Assembly (NCBI RefSeq): GCF_900770955.1
Contig: NZ_CAAGLX010000017.1
Span: 1 to 64,000, forward strand
Origin: an uncultured Phascolarctobacterium sp.
GTDB taxonomy: Bacteria > Bacillota > Negativicutes > Acidaminococcales > Acidaminococcaceae
Direction: 5' to 3'
DNA length: 64,000 nt
The position numbers and the translations under genes are program-made. The notes beneath the pieces were generated by a model that was given only the letters and a program-made list of their open reading frames with translations, did no database searches and was not told where the DNA came from. Below are positions 41,482-49,995 of the stretch, one piece after another (within the stretch, counting starts at the first letter, position 1; each line of letters starts with the position of its first letter).

Positions 41482-42378
41482 ATGACTCTCTGTTATGTAT
41501 GTCCGCATCGCTGCGGTGTAGACCGCCCGGCAAATATGTCTGATACTACCGGCTGCTTTGGCAGCTGCGGCGTCGGCCTCGCTCCTATTGTAGCCCGCGC
41601 CGGCCTGCATATGTGGGAAGAACCCATCATCAGCGGCACTAAGGGCAGTGGTACGGTTTTCTTTTCCGGCTGCAACCTGCACTGTGTTTTCTGTCAGAAC
41701 TATGACATCAGCTGCAAGGGCTTCGGCAAGGAAATTACCGTTGAACGCCTGAAGGAAATCTATCACGAGCTTATTGCCCAGGGGGCGCATAATATCAATC
41801 TGGTTACGCCCACCCATTTTACCGAGGCAGTGCTGCAAAGTCTGGACGAGCCGCTGCCGGTGCCTGTTGTCTATAACACCAGCGGCTTTGAAACACTGGA
41901 TACGCTGCGCCGACTCAAAGGCAAGGTGCAGATTTATCTGCCGGATTTAAAATACAGCGACGATATGGCTGCGATTAAATACAGCAACGCTCCTTATTAC
42001 TTCCGCATTGCTACCGAAGCTATTAAGGAAATGTATAATCAGGTCGGTGATTACCATATTGACGATAACGGTATCATGACGAAAGGTGTCATCATCCGTC
42101 ATCTGATTATGCCCGGTATGCCGGACAACACCAAGAGAATTATCGATTGGGTTGCTGCCAACTTCAATCCTGGGCAGGTAATGTTCAGCCTGATGCACCA
42201 GTACGTTCCCTGCGGCCGTGCAGCCGAATATCCCGAAATCAACCGCAAGGTTACGGATGAAGAATACAAGGAGTTGGAGAACTACCTGCTGCAAAGCACT
42301 ATCGAAGACGGCTTTGTGCAGGAGGGCGATGCAGCCTGCAAGGACTTTATCCCCTGCTTTGACGGCACTGGAGTATAA
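41482..42378 (+). CDS. Radical SAM protein, PflA-like activase family
   Basis: 298 aa from ATG 41482 (AAAGGAGG 7 nt upstream; in-frame codons further up fall in the structured leader). An N-terminal cysteine set (CYVCPHRCGVDR, GCFGSCG) precedes the radical SAM motif CNLHCVFCQNY around residues 72-79. This fits the family annotated as putative pyruvate formate-lyase activating enzymes (YgiQ-unrelated, PflA/COG1313-like). Its substrate is unknown; no glycyl radical enzyme lies nearby. Divergent from the AICAR transformylase gene; a terminator follows. Confidence 0.88.
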   Translation: MTLCYVCPHRCGVDRPANMSDTTGCFGSCGVGLAPIVARAGLHMWEEPIISGTKGSGTVFFSGCNLHCVFCQNYDISCKGFGKEITVERLKEIYHELIAQGAHNINLVTPTHFTEAVLQSLDEPLPVPVVYNTSGFETLDTLRRLKGKVQIYLPDLKYSDDMAAIKYSNAPYYFRIATEAIKEMYNQVGDYHIDDNGIMTKGVIIRHLIMPGMPDNTKRIIDWVAANFNPGQVMFSLMHQYVPCGRAAEYPEINRKVTDEEYKELENYLLQSTIEDGFVQEGDAACKDFIPCFDGTGV

Positions 42379-42390
42379 AAAGCATGAAAA

Positions 42391-42413
42391 AGCCGCCTGA
42401 TGGTTAGGCGGCT
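42391..42413. terminator. Terminator between convergent genes
   Basis: AGCCGCCT / AGGCGGCT hairpin. T-run is good on the minus strand (TTTTT) and poor on the plus strand (TTCCTT), so it mainly ends the M20 hydrolase transcript. Confidence 0.7.
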
Positions 42414-42498
42414 TCCTTCAAACTCAAACTTTGCAGGGAAAGCCGACCTACCACAATCGGCTATCTCTACTTTTATTATAGCAGTTTTTGCTTTATCG

Positions 42499-43728
42499 TC
42501 AATTTGCTTCCCGGCGCAAAACCTCTGCCAGCACCTCAATGCCGCGGCAGATATCTTCAGTGGAGGCAAACTCTGCCGGGTTATGGCTGATGCCCGCGCG
42601 GCAGGGAACAAACAGCATTGTCGTGGGGCAAAATTTCGTCATGTGCATGGCATCATGACCGGCACCGCTGTTCATATGCAAAAAGCTGAAGCCCTTTTCC
42701 GCACATATCGCTTCGCTCTGCGCCGCCAAGGCTTTATCAAGCGCAACTGGACTGTCTGCAGTCAGCATTTCTATCTGCACGCCGACGCCGTCACAGACAG
42801 CGACGTTTTCGGCCTGCTCGCGAATGCTCTGCAGTACACGCTCAATGCTGTCCTTGTCTACACCACGCACATCAACCCACAGCGTAACTGCTCCCGGTAC
42901 AACGTTAATCGAACCGGGCTCTACGTCAACCACGCCAACGGTACCAACACTGCCGTTGGCTTTTTCTGCTTCTGCAGCCTCGTTCACCGCTAAAATAAGC
43001 TTAGCAGCGCTGACGAGCGCATCACGGCGCATGCCCATCGGCGTTGCGCCGCTGTGGTCAGCTACGCCTTTAATATGAATTTTAAAGCGCGTCGGTGCCG
43101 CAATATTATGCACAATCCCAAGCTGATGCTGTGTCTGCTCCAGCACCTTACCCTGCTCGATATGCAGCTCCGCAAAGCACTTATAGCTGCCGGGAGCAAT
43201 TACTGCTTCACGATAAGCGTCAGGATTGCATCCCCATTCACGCAAGGCCTCGATAAAGCTGATATCGCCCTTCTTGGCGCCCTTGTTCAGCTGCTCCGGT
43301 GCAGCGCTGCCTGTCAGCAGCTTGCTGCCCATGGTCGCAAAGCCGAAGCGGCTCGATTCCTCCGCACGGAAGATAATAACCTCGATGCTGCGCTCCAGCT
43401 TCTCGTCCTGCAGCATATATAGCGACTCCAGAGCACCCACAACGCCGCACATGCCGTCATAGGCACCGCCGTGGATAACAGTGTCCAGATGCGAGCCTGT
43501 GGCTACCGGCGGCAGCTGCGGCTGTTTTCCCTCACGACGCAAGAATACATTGCCCACAGCATCGGTGCGTATTTGCAAATGCAAATCCTGCACCTGCTCC
43601 AACAGCCAGTTCTGAGCCTTTTTATCAAGCGGACTGTAGGCAAGGCGCGTAACACCCTCCGCACTGTCCGTAAAAACAGCCAAGCCTTCTAAAAGTCTGG
43701 CAACGCGCTTCTTATTTACCTGTAACAT
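42499..43728 (-). CDS. M20-family amidase (N-carbamoyl amino acid hydrolase / allantoate amidohydrolase type)
   Basis: 409 aa from ATG 43728 (GGGGGAAGAAAA upstream; 31 more in-frame codons lie in the promoter region). Two-metal site motifs: GSHLDTVIHGGAYDG, AEESSRFG and HIEQGKVLE; the dimerisation domain has HSGATPMGMRRDAL; GAGHDAMHM near the end. The group hydrolyses N-carbamoyl amino acids, beta-ureidopropionate or allantoate; which one cannot be told. The divergent uracil/xanthine permease favours pyrimidine or purine catabolism. Confidence 0.88.
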   Translation of the reverse strand: MLQVNKKRVARLLEGLAVFTDSAEGVTRLAYSPLDKKAQNWLLEQVQDLHLQIRTDAVGNVFLRREGKQPQLPPVATGSHLDTVIHGGAYDGMCGVVGALESLYMLQDEKLERSIEVIIFRAEESSRFGFATMGSKLLTGSAAPEQLNKGAKKGDISFIEALREWGCNPDAYREAVIAPGSYKCFAELHIEQGKVLEQTQHQLGIVHNIAAPTRFKIHIKGVADHSGATPMGMRRDALVSAAKLILAVNEAAEAEKANGSVGTVGVVDVEPGSINVVPGAVTLWVDVRGVDKDSIERVLQSIREQAENVAVCDGVGVQIEMLTADSPVALDKALAAQSEAICAEKGFSFLHMNSGAGHDAMHMTKFCPTTMLFVPCRAGISHNPAEFASTEDICRGIEVLAEVLRREAN

Positions 43729-43792
43729 TTTTCTTCCCCCTTCATTCGGAAATATCAACAACATAAATATAAATAACACAGATAACAGCTTT

Positions 43793-43821
43793 ATTATACT
43801 TGCTTCCGCAGCATCATACAA
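43793..43821 (-). promoter_or_regulatory. Promoter of the M20 hydrolase gene
   Basis: Minus strand: -35 TTGTAT (43821-43816), 17-bp spacer, -10 TATAAT (43798-43793). Confidence 0.7.
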
Positions 43822-43885
43822 GAGTGACTTTTTATCTGTAAATCTGCAATTATGGAAAGTTTTTTACACTTTCACTAAAAATCCC

Positions 43886-43914
43886 TTGCAATTAAAGTAA
43901 AATCCACGTAAAAT
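43886..43914 (+). promoter_or_regulatory. Promoter of the uracil/xanthine permease gene
   Basis: -35 TTGCAA (43886-43891), 17-bp spacer, -10 TAAAAT (43909-43914). The leader is about 45 nt, too short for a PyrR attenuator. Confidence 0.65.
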
Positions 43915-43964
43915 TATCATAGTAAATTTATTATAGTAAAATTTAAGAAAAGAGGTTATTTATT

Positions 43965-45212
43965 TTGGAACGCAAAGTTATTCAAGTTGAAGAACGTCCG
44001 CCATTACTACTTAATATTCCGTTAAGCATCCAGCATCTGTTCGCCATGTTCGGCTCCACCGTGCTGGTTCCTTTTTTGTTCAAGGTAAGCCCTACTACCT
44101 GCCTGTTCATGAACGGCCTGGGCACCCTGCTCTACATCTTCATCACTAAAGGCAAAATCCCCTCCTATCTGGGCTCCAGCTTTGCCTTCATTTCGCCTGT
44201 ACTGCTGATTATGTCCACCTCCGGCTATAACCATGCACAGTCCGGCTTTATCGTTTTCGGTCTGCTGTTCATGCTTTTCTCGCTGATTATTCACTGCGTA
44301 GGCACCAAATGGATTGATGTTATCTTCCCGCCGGCAGCAATGGGCGCAATTATTGCTGTTATCGGTCTGGAGCTGGCACCTGTTGCTGCAGGCATGGCAG
44401 GCTTGACCGGTGATAACATTAATATGGTCAACATCGCTATTTCCATGTTCACGCTGGCTGTCGGTGTTATCGGCTCCGTTGCCTTCCGCGGCTTTATGAG
44501 CATCATCCCGATTCTCTTCGGCGTTGTCTGCGGTTATGTTTTTGCTGCTATCATGGGTATCGTCAACTTCCAGCCGGTAATTGACGCTCCCTGGTTCCAG
44601 GTACCGCATTTCTACGCTCCGGTTTTCGATATCAACGCTATCATGATTATCGCTCCGGCAGCACTTGTTGTTTTGGCTGAGCACATTGGCCACCTCGTAG
44701 TAACCGGCAACATTGTTGACCGCGACCTGATTAAAGATCCCGGCCTTTCCCGCTCTCTGTTTGCAGACGGCCTGTCCAACGTTATCAGCGGCTTTGCCGG
44801 CGCAACTCCGAACACTACCTACGGTGAAAACATCGGCGTTATGGCAATCACCAAGGTTTACAGCACCTGGGTTATCGGCGGCGCTGCTGTCATGGCCATC
44901 ATTCTTTCCTTCTGCGGCAAGCTCAGCGAGCTGATTCACAGTATCCCCGTTCCTGTTATGGGCGGCATCTGCATCCTGCTGTTCGGCGTAATCGCTGCCA
45001 GCGGTATCCGCGTACTTGTAGAACGCCAGGTAGATTACAGCAAATCCTCCAACCTCGTAATGACCTCTGTTATTATGATTATCGGCCTTTCCGGCGCTAA
45101 GCTTTCCTTCGGTGCTTTTTCCGTACAGGGCATGGTACTGGCAACCGTTGTTGCTATTATCATGAGCCTCACCTTCAAAATCTTTGAATATCTGCACCTG
45201 ATGAACGAATAA
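43965..45212 (+). CDS. uraA: Uracil/xanthine permease (NCS2 family)
   Basis: 415 aa, TTG start with AGAGG about 9 nt upstream. About 12-14 membrane segments; NCS2 features are QHLFAMFGSTVLVP at the N-terminus, LAEHIGHLVVTGNI in the middle and TPNTTYGENIGVMAIT in the substrate region (the UraA-like NTTYGENIG points to uracil). Own promoter and terminator. Divergent from an M20 amidase, so uptake and breakdown of a nucleobase may be linked. Confidence 0.92.
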   Translation: MERKVIQVEERPPLLLNIPLSIQHLFAMFGSTVLVPFLFKVSPTTCLFMNGLGTLLYIFITKGKIPSYLGSSFAFISPVLLIMSTSGYNHAQSGFIVFGLLFMLFSLIIHCVGTKWIDVIFPPAAMGAIIAVIGLELAPVAAGMAGLTGDNINMVNIAISMFTLAVGVIGSVAFRGFMSIIPILFGVVCGYVFAAIMGIVNFQPVIDAPWFQVPHFYAPVFDINAIMIIAPAALVVLAEHIGHLVVTGNIVDRDLIKDPGLSRSLFADGLSNVISGFAGATPNTTYGENIGVMAITKVYSTWVIGGAAVMAIILSFCGKLSELIHSIPVPVMGGICILLFGVIAASGIRVLVERQVDYSKSSNLVMTSVIMIIGLSGAKLSFGAFSVQGMVLATVVAIIMSLTFKIFEYLHLMNE

Positions 45213-45225
45213 GACTACATAACAA

Positions 45226-45260
45226 AACCGCTGCAGAAGCTCTGCAGCGGTTATTTTTTA
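45226..45260 (+). terminator. Terminator of the permease gene
   Basis: AACCGCTGCAG / CTGCAGCGGTT followed by ATTTTTTA. Confidence 0.9.
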
Positions 45261-45307
45261 CTGTTTATGGGCAGAAGCTTCTCAAAAGCGCCCTGCCATT
45301 TTTTATT

Positions 45308-46723
45308 TTAGAAGCGGAAATCTCTTTCACCCTGAGCAATTTTTTGCAGACGCTCTACGCAAACCTCACGCACCTTTTCCTGCGGAATATTCGGTAGCTC
45401 AGCCTGCACCAGCTTTTCGCCCAAAGCCTTCGTTGCCGGGGAAGCATAATCCTCCAGATATTCCTTCAGTGTCAGCAGCGCATTAGGATGGCAGCAGTTC
45501 TGAATCTGCTTGGATTTGCACAGCTCCATAAATCTGTCGCCGGTGCGTCCCGCACGGTAGCAGGCAGTACAGAACGAAGGCAGGAAGCCAAGCTCCATCA
45601 GCCATTCGATTACCTCATCCAAAGAACGTTGGTCAGAAACGTCAAACTGTTCGGTATCGGTTGGGCGCACATCCTCGGTGTAGCCGCCTACGGAAGTACG
45701 CGAGCCGCCGCTGATTTGCGAAATGCCAAGATGCAGTGCCTTCTCACGCACAGCCTGATTTTCACGCGTAGAAATAATCATGCCTGTATAAGGAACAGCA
45801 ATACGGATAATCGCGATAATCTTGCAGAAGGTAGCATCATCAATACCATTGTCGAAAACGCCCGGGTCGATATCGTCAGCGCGTTTGATACGCGGTACGC
45901 TAATAGTATGCGGACCTACGCCATGCACTGCCTCCAGATGCTCGGCATGCATCAAAAGGCCGGCCAGCTCGTAGCGGTAGCGTTCCAGGCCAAACAGTAC
46001 GCCCAGGCCTACATCGTCAATACCGCCTTCCATCGCTCTGTCCATCGCCTCCGTATGGTAAGCGTAATTATGCTTCGGTCCACGCGGATGCAGGTTCTCA
46101 TAGCTTTCCTTATGATAGGTTTCCTGGAAGAGGATATAGGTACCGATGCCTGCTTCCTTCAGTTTGCGATAATTTTCTACGGTCGTAGCCGCAATATTTA
46201 CGTTTACGCGGCGGATAGCGCCGTTTTTATGCTTAATAGAATAGATAGTCTTGATGCAGTCCAGAATGTACTCAATCGGATTGTTTACAGGATCCTCACC
46301 GGCCTCCAGCGCCAAACGCTTATGGCCCATATCCTGCAGCGCGATAACCTCGGCGCGTACCTCATCCTGCGTCAGCTTTTTACGTCCGATATGCTTATTA
46401 GTTGCATGGTAAGGACAATAAACGCAGTGATTGATGCAATAATTGGATAAATACAGCGGAGCAAACAGCACTATACGGTTGCCGTAAAAGTCCTTTTTAA
46501 TCTGCTCAGCCAACGCAAACATTTCCTGCACCAGCTTTTCGTCCTCGCAGGCAAGCAGCACGCTGGCCTCACGATGGCTCAAGCCCTTGCGCAGCTTGGC
46601 TTTGACAATAATCTGCTCCAGCAGCTCCTTGTTGTTTTTGTTGGCCTCAGCATAAGCAAGTGTGTCGAGGATTTCCTCATGACAGATAAATTCTTCGGCC
46701 TTCATTGATTTTGCATTATACAT
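45308..46723 (-). CDS. hydG: [FeFe]-hydrogenase H-cluster maturase HydG
   Basis: 471 aa. Radical SAM tyrosine lyase that makes the CO and CN ligands of the H-cluster. CxxxCxxC motif CINHCVYC at about residue 92; tyrosine-lyase body; C-terminal auxiliary-cluster cysteines in CTACYRAGRTGDRFM. AAGGAGG 7 nt before ATG 46723. It is 61 bp after a TM1266-type gene, a standard pairing. HydE, HydF and the hydrogenase itself are not in this window. Confidence 0.96.
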   Translation of the reverse strand: MYNAKSMKAEEFICHEEILDTLAYAEANKNNKELLEQIIVKAKLRKGLSHREASVLLACEDEKLVQEMFALAEQIKKDFYGNRIVLFAPLYLSNYCINHCVYCPYHATNKHIGRKKLTQDEVRAEVIALQDMGHKRLALEAGEDPVNNPIEYILDCIKTIYSIKHKNGAIRRVNVNIAATTVENYRKLKEAGIGTYILFQETYHKESYENLHPRGPKHNYAYHTEAMDRAMEGGIDDVGLGVLFGLERYRYELAGLLMHAEHLEAVHGVGPHTISVPRIKRADDIDPGVFDNGIDDATFCKIIAIIRIAVPYTGMIISTRENQAVREKALHLGISQISGGSRTSVGGYTEDVRPTDTEQFDVSDQRSLDEVIEWLMELGFLPSFCTACYRAGRTGDRFMELCKSKQIQNCCHPNALLTLKEYLEDYASPATKALGEKLVQAELPNIPQEKVREVCVERLQKIAQGERDFRF

Positions 46724-46784
46724 TTTGTCTCCTCCTTACAGGTCAGTATTATCTTTCCCGTCAGATAGTTTGTACCCAGCAGTT

Positions 46785-47042
46785 CTATTCCTTGGCAATT
46801 ACGTTGGAATAAGCAGTTTTAGCATTCACACCGGCCAGCAGTCCCAGCTTACCGCTCATAGCGCTGATAATATCCTGCGGCGCATCAACGGCAACGCAGA
46901 TAATATTAACATTCTTCTGGCGATATGGCAGGCCCATACGGCCGATAATATAACTGCTGTAGGTGTGTAAAATTGCGTTAAGCTCTTCTACAGCCTCAGG
47001 CTGCGTTACAATCAGAGAGATAACGGCTACTCTTGTTTCCAT
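46785..47042 (-). CDS. TM1266-family iron-only hydrogenase system partner
   Basis: 85 aa from ATG 47042 (AAGGGTG upstream; a GTG three codons earlier overlaps it). ACT-like small protein: ETRVAVISLIVTQPEAVEELN, HTYSSYIIGRMGLPY and ICVAVDAPQDIISAMSGKLG. The family is annotated as putative iron-only hydrogenase system regulator because it neighbours hyd maturation genes, as here with hydG; biochemical role unproven. Confidence 0.9.
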   Translation of the reverse strand: METRVAVISLIVTQPEAVEELNAILHTYSSYIIGRMGLPYRQKNVNIICVAVDAPQDIISAMSGKLGLLAGVNAKTAYSNVIAKE

Positions 47043-47115
47043 ACTAATCACCCTTCTCTTTTTGGAACTTAGGCAGAGTGTAAATCTGCGATATTTTGCT
47101 GAATATATCTATAAT

Positions 47116-47149
47116 AGTATACCATATTTCACGAAAAGTGTGGTATACT
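47116..47149. promoter_or_regulatory. Perfect inverted repeat between hydG operon and a small membrane protein gene
   Basis: AGTATACCA (47116-47124) and TGGTATACT (47141-47149), with inner CAC/GTG. Each arm contains TATACT/AGTATA, so it may cover -10 boxes of divergent promoters. No regulator gene is adjacent. Confidence 0.5.
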
Positions 47150-47204
47150 AATTCTATAAATATTTATCTGCTTGTAAACAGCTTATAACAAAGGAGCAAT
47201 TATA

Positions 47205-47405
47205 ATGCTGAATATACTTTTCTCTTTATTTCTTTTGGGCATGTTGGTCGTTTTATGCGGCAAGGCAATCAGTCGCGCCATGCACCAGCAGCAGCCGTTA
47301 AACAGTAAGGAAGCTGCTCTGCTCATCGCACTTTCGCTTGGCTGCCTTTTCGCCCTGAACGCCGGCGTCAGCGCCGTCTACAAAACCCAGCTGCTTTTTT
47401 ATTGA
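47205..47405 (+). CDS. Small membrane protein of unknown function
   Basis: 66 aa with two hydrophobic segments (NILFSLFLLGMLVVLCGKA and AALLIALSLGCLFALNAGVSA) around a short polar loop HQQQPLNSKEA. AAAGGAG 8 nt before the ATG and a strong terminator right after the stop show that it is a real transcription unit. No family recognised. Divergent from the hydG operon across a perfect inverted repeat. Confidence 0.7.
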   Translation: MLNILFSLFLLGMLVVLCGKAISRAMHQQQPLNSKEAALLIALSLGCLFALNAGVSAVYKTQLLFY

Positions 47406-47420
47406 AAAGAGCGCAGCCCG

Positions 47421-47446
47421 GCTGCCGCATTTGCGGCAGCTTTTTT
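47421..47446 (+). terminator. Terminator of the small membrane protein gene
   Basis: GCTGCCGCA / TGCGGCAGC hairpin followed by T6, 15 nt past the stop. Confidence 0.92.
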
Positions 47447-47454
47447 GCTTTACG

Positions 47455-47502
47455 CAAAAAAGAGGCAGACAGCAGGATATTGCCTGGCTGTTTGCCTCTT
47501 AT
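47455..47502 (-). terminator. Terminator of perR-rbr
   Basis: Minus-strand stem AGAGGCAAACAGC / GCTGTCTGCCTCT followed by T6 (47460-47455), about 85 nt past the rubrerythrin stop. Confidence 0.85.
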
Positions 47503-47586
47503 GCTGCTATTTTATTGTGCACTCTGCTGCAGGAATCCCCTATTAAAGCCTTTTCATGCTTCTATAAATAATCCTGCTTCAGGCAA

Positions 47587-48126
47587 TCAATAATTTGTTA
47601 CCTTCAGCTCGAAATAACCCTGCGGATGGTCGCATACCGGGCATTTTTCCGGAGCCTTTTCAGCGATAACAATTTTACCGCAGTTAGTACAGATCCAAAC
47701 CTTTTTCTCTTCACGTTGGAAGACACGGTCATTCTCAATGTTTGCCAAAAGTGCACGATATCTTTCCTCATGCTCTTTTTCAATCTTGCCTACTTCTTCA
47801 AACAGGAACGCAATTTTATCAAAGCCTTCCTCTTTGGCAACCTTGGCAAATTCGGCATACATTTCGGTCCACTCATAGTTTTCGCCTGCAGCTGCATCCT
47901 TCAGATTTTCGATCGTCTTAGGAACAGCGCCGCCATGCAGTGCCTTGAACCATAATTTGGCATGCTCTTTTTCATTACCGGCAGTTTCGGTAAAAATAGC
48001 GCCAATCTGGTTGTAGCCTTCTTTTTTAGCTGCACTTGCATAATATTGGTACTTGGTATGAGCCTGAGACTCGCCTGCAAATGCAATCTGCAGATTTTTT
48101 TCAGTCTTGCTGCCTTTTAATTCCAT
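47587..48126 (-). CDS. rbr: Rubrerythrin
   Basis: 179 aa from ATG 48126 (AGGAGG 8 nt upstream). Non-haem di-iron peroxidase: ferritin-like part with ExxH/E ligands (AFAGESQAHTKYQYY, TAGNEKEHAKLWF, VGKIEKEHEERY) and a C-terminal rubredoxin domain (CTNCGKI..CPVC). Reduces H2O2 in anaerobes. 66 bp after perR, whose product should repress it; both share a terminator. Confidence 0.96.
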   Translation of the reverse strand: MELKGSKTEKNLQIAFAGESQAHTKYQYYASAAKKEGYNQIGAIFTETAGNEKEHAKLWFKALHGGAVPKTIENLKDAAAGENYEWTEMYAEFAKVAKEEGFDKIAFLFEEVGKIEKEHEERYRALLANIENDRVFQREEKKVWICTNCGKIVIAEKAPEKCPVCDHPQGYFELKVTNY

Positions 48127-48192
48127 TTTCAATTCCTCCTCTTGAAAATAATGTAACAGCCTTCCTAAGCTAAAGCTTATATAGCCTTAATA

Positions 48193-48627
48193 TCAGTTTT
48201 GGTCATCACCCAAAACTTCTTCGCTTACAGGGCGCTCTGCCATTTCCTTTTGGCATTCAGGGCAGATACCACTGAAAACAATATCATGGTGATTCATTTT
48301 GTAGCCGGTTACAGCAGCTACCTTTTCATCCATATCCGGAATATAATCAAAGTTTTCTACATTCATGAACTTACCGCATTCAGTGCATTTAATGTGGTAA
48401 TGTCTTGCGAGGATATGATCAAAACGATCAGCACCGCTCGGAACGGAAACCTTGCTCAGCAAACCGCTTTCAACCAGAGAATTAAGGTTGCGGTAAACGG
48501 TACCTTTGCTGATATCAGGATACTCCATAGTAATGCGATCATATACTTCTTCAGCAGTAGGGTGATCTGCTAAAAAACGTACAGCCGCGATAACAAGTTG
48601 TCTTTGAATAGTGTTTCTTTTAGCCAT
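48193..48627 (-). CDS. perR: Fur-family peroxide regulator, PerR-like
   Basis: 144 aa from ATG 48627. Winged helix (DRITMEYPDISKGTVYRNLNSL) and Fur dimerisation domain with regulatory-metal histidines (HILARHYHIKC) and two CxxC zinc motifs (CTECGKF, CPECQKE). Its position before rubrerythrin and a Per-box-like palindrome over its own promoter argue for PerR rather than Fur or Zur. Confidence 0.92.
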   Translation of the reverse strand: MAKRNTIQRQLVIAAVRFLADHPTAEEVYDRITMEYPDISKGTVYRNLNSLVESGLLSKVSVPSGADRFDHILARHYHIKCTECGKFMNVENFDYIPDMDEKVAAVTGYKMNHHDIVFSGICPECQKEMAERPVSEEVLGDDQN

Positions 48628-48649
48628 TTTCATCATCCTTTATCAAAAA

Positions 48650-48692
48650 TAATTCTCATTTAGAATTATACACCCACCGTCAAATTTGTCAA
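48650..48692 (-). promoter_or_regulatory. Promoter with Per/Fur-box-like operator of perR-rbr
   Basis: Minus strand: -35 TTGACA (48692-48687), 16-bp spacer, -10 TATAAT (48670-48665). The perfect inverted repeat TAATTCT-CATTT-AGAATTA (48650-48668) overlaps the -10 and the transcription start, as expected for autorepression. The stretch 48693-48845 beyond it is AT-rich with no gene seen. Confidence 0.8.
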
Positions 48693-48853
48693 GTATTTTT
48701 AGCACCAATCTACAAAATAATCACAAATAAATTTCTACTTTTCTTGCTCTTGTATAGCAGATAATCAATCCATTCTTAATTCTAAAATTACTCAATAGAC
48801 AAAATATAACAAAGAATAGAAACTGCTTCTCATTAACACTTTATTCAAGACAT

Positions 48854-48889
48854 AAAAAAAATACTGTCAGAACTTCATCCGACAGTATT
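48854..48889 (-). terminator. Terminator of the secreted-protein gene
   Basis: Minus-strand stem AATACTGTC / GACAGTATT followed by T7. Confidence 0.9.
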
Positions 48890-48905
48890 AGTTAACCTAT
48901 CTCAT

Positions 48906-49970
48906 TTAGTCGATTTTCTCCCAGATTAGCTGTACAGGCAGATTAGAGGCTCCTGGAGGCGACCAGATAAAGCTGTAGTCACCTGCCTTCAGCTGAGCAA
49001 GCTCAATCGCTTCCTCAATTTTTGCGCCTAAGCACACCGTGCGCTCAGGCAACGCCAACAGCTGACGCTCGCCCCTGGTTTTGTTTTCCAAAACACCATA
49101 GCCTGCAAACGGTCCACCAATCGGATTTAAAATAAAGCTTATTGGCTTTTTGCCTGCAACGGTAAAGTTCACCTTATAGATAACGCCGTAGTTGCCATAG
49201 TTTTCCGCAGGCAGTCCGGTAGTAGCATCAACGCCCTTAGCATAGCCCTCCTGCGAGGTTGCCAGCTCCAGCATGAGCGGTTTTTCCGGATCTTTGACAG
49301 GTTTCTTCAGCGTATAGTTCCAGTCTGCAGCCTCAAAGGTTCCGCGCAACGGATGCTCGTCCATCGGCTGAATTGCGGCAGCTTCGTTGAAAAGCTCCAG
49401 GTCACTCTTAGCTTCGCACATCAACACGCTCACCTCAACTGGCTTGTCAAAGTGCAGATCAACGGTTGCCGTGTACAGCTTATCCGTCGGCAGAATAATG
49501 CCGCGTCCGCTGAGCAGCTCGTGGCTGCCGCCAAAGCTCAGATTGCCCTCCTGCGGCTTTTGGCTGCTGTCATCAAAATATTCCTTTTGGGAATTCTTGC
49601 CGTCGCGCATATAATCGTAAGCGAAGCCAGCTGCGCCGCTGCGTATTACCTTGTAATGCACCGGGCGCAGATTATCCGTATTCTTCAGCATTACCGCCAG
49701 CTTTTTCTTACCGGCAACACCATTGACATGATGCAGGAACAAACGCACATCACCCTCAACCTTATCACGATAAAGTATACCGTTACGATAAACAGTTTCC
49801 GGACTGTCACTGAAAAGCAGCTTCGGACCGTCAGCAACAAAATCCGCCTGCACCTGCTCGGTAACATAATCCTCAGGAATAAATACCGGTCTTTGCTGTG
49901 CACCGGCTATATTCAGCATACCACAGGATGCAATAACAAGAAAAGCCTGCAGGGCCTTTTTAAAATTCAT
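48906..49970 (-). CDS. Secreted protein of unknown function
   Basis: 354 aa from ATG 49970 (AGGAGGGG 7 nt upstream). Signal peptide (MNFKKALQAFLVIASCGML, cleavage probably after IAGA) and a beta-rich body: VRLFLHHVNGVAGKKKLAV, VDLHFDKPVEVSVLM, NYGNYGVIYKVNFTVAG. No catalytic motif or membrane segment seen. The pattern recalls Firmicute envelope proteins found with copper-amine-oxidase-N-like or SLH neighbours, but no such domain is present. Follows the transaldolase gene. Confidence 0.75.
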   Translation of the reverse strand: MNFKKALQAFLVIASCGMLNIAGAQQRPVFIPEDYVTEQVQADFVADGPKLLFSDSPETVYRNGILYRDKVEGDVRLFLHHVNGVAGKKKLAVMLKNTDNLRPVHYKVIRSGAAGFAYDYMRDGKNSQKEYFDDSSQKPQEGNLSFGGSHELLSGRGIILPTDKLYTATVDLHFDKPVEVSVLMCEAKSDLELFNEAAAIQPMDEHPLRGTFEAADWNYTLKKPVKDPEKPLMLELATSQEGYAKGVDATTGLPAENYGNYGVIYKVNFTVAGKKPISFILNPIGGPFAGYGVLENKTRGERQLLALPERTVCLGAKIEEAIELAQLKAGDYSFIWSPPGASNLPVQLIWEKID

Positions 49971-49995
49971 CAAACCCCTCCTTAAAGCATTCACG

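Noticed and set aside
43914..43964. PyrR-responsive attenuator before the uracil permease
   Set aside because: The leader is about 45 nt with no anti-terminator or terminator hairpin.
44022..45197. Minus-strand frame of 391 codons opposite the permease
   Set aside because: The reading is rich in Asn, His and Asp and reflects the membrane-protein codons of the sense strand; the sense protein is a full NCS2 permease with promoter and terminator.
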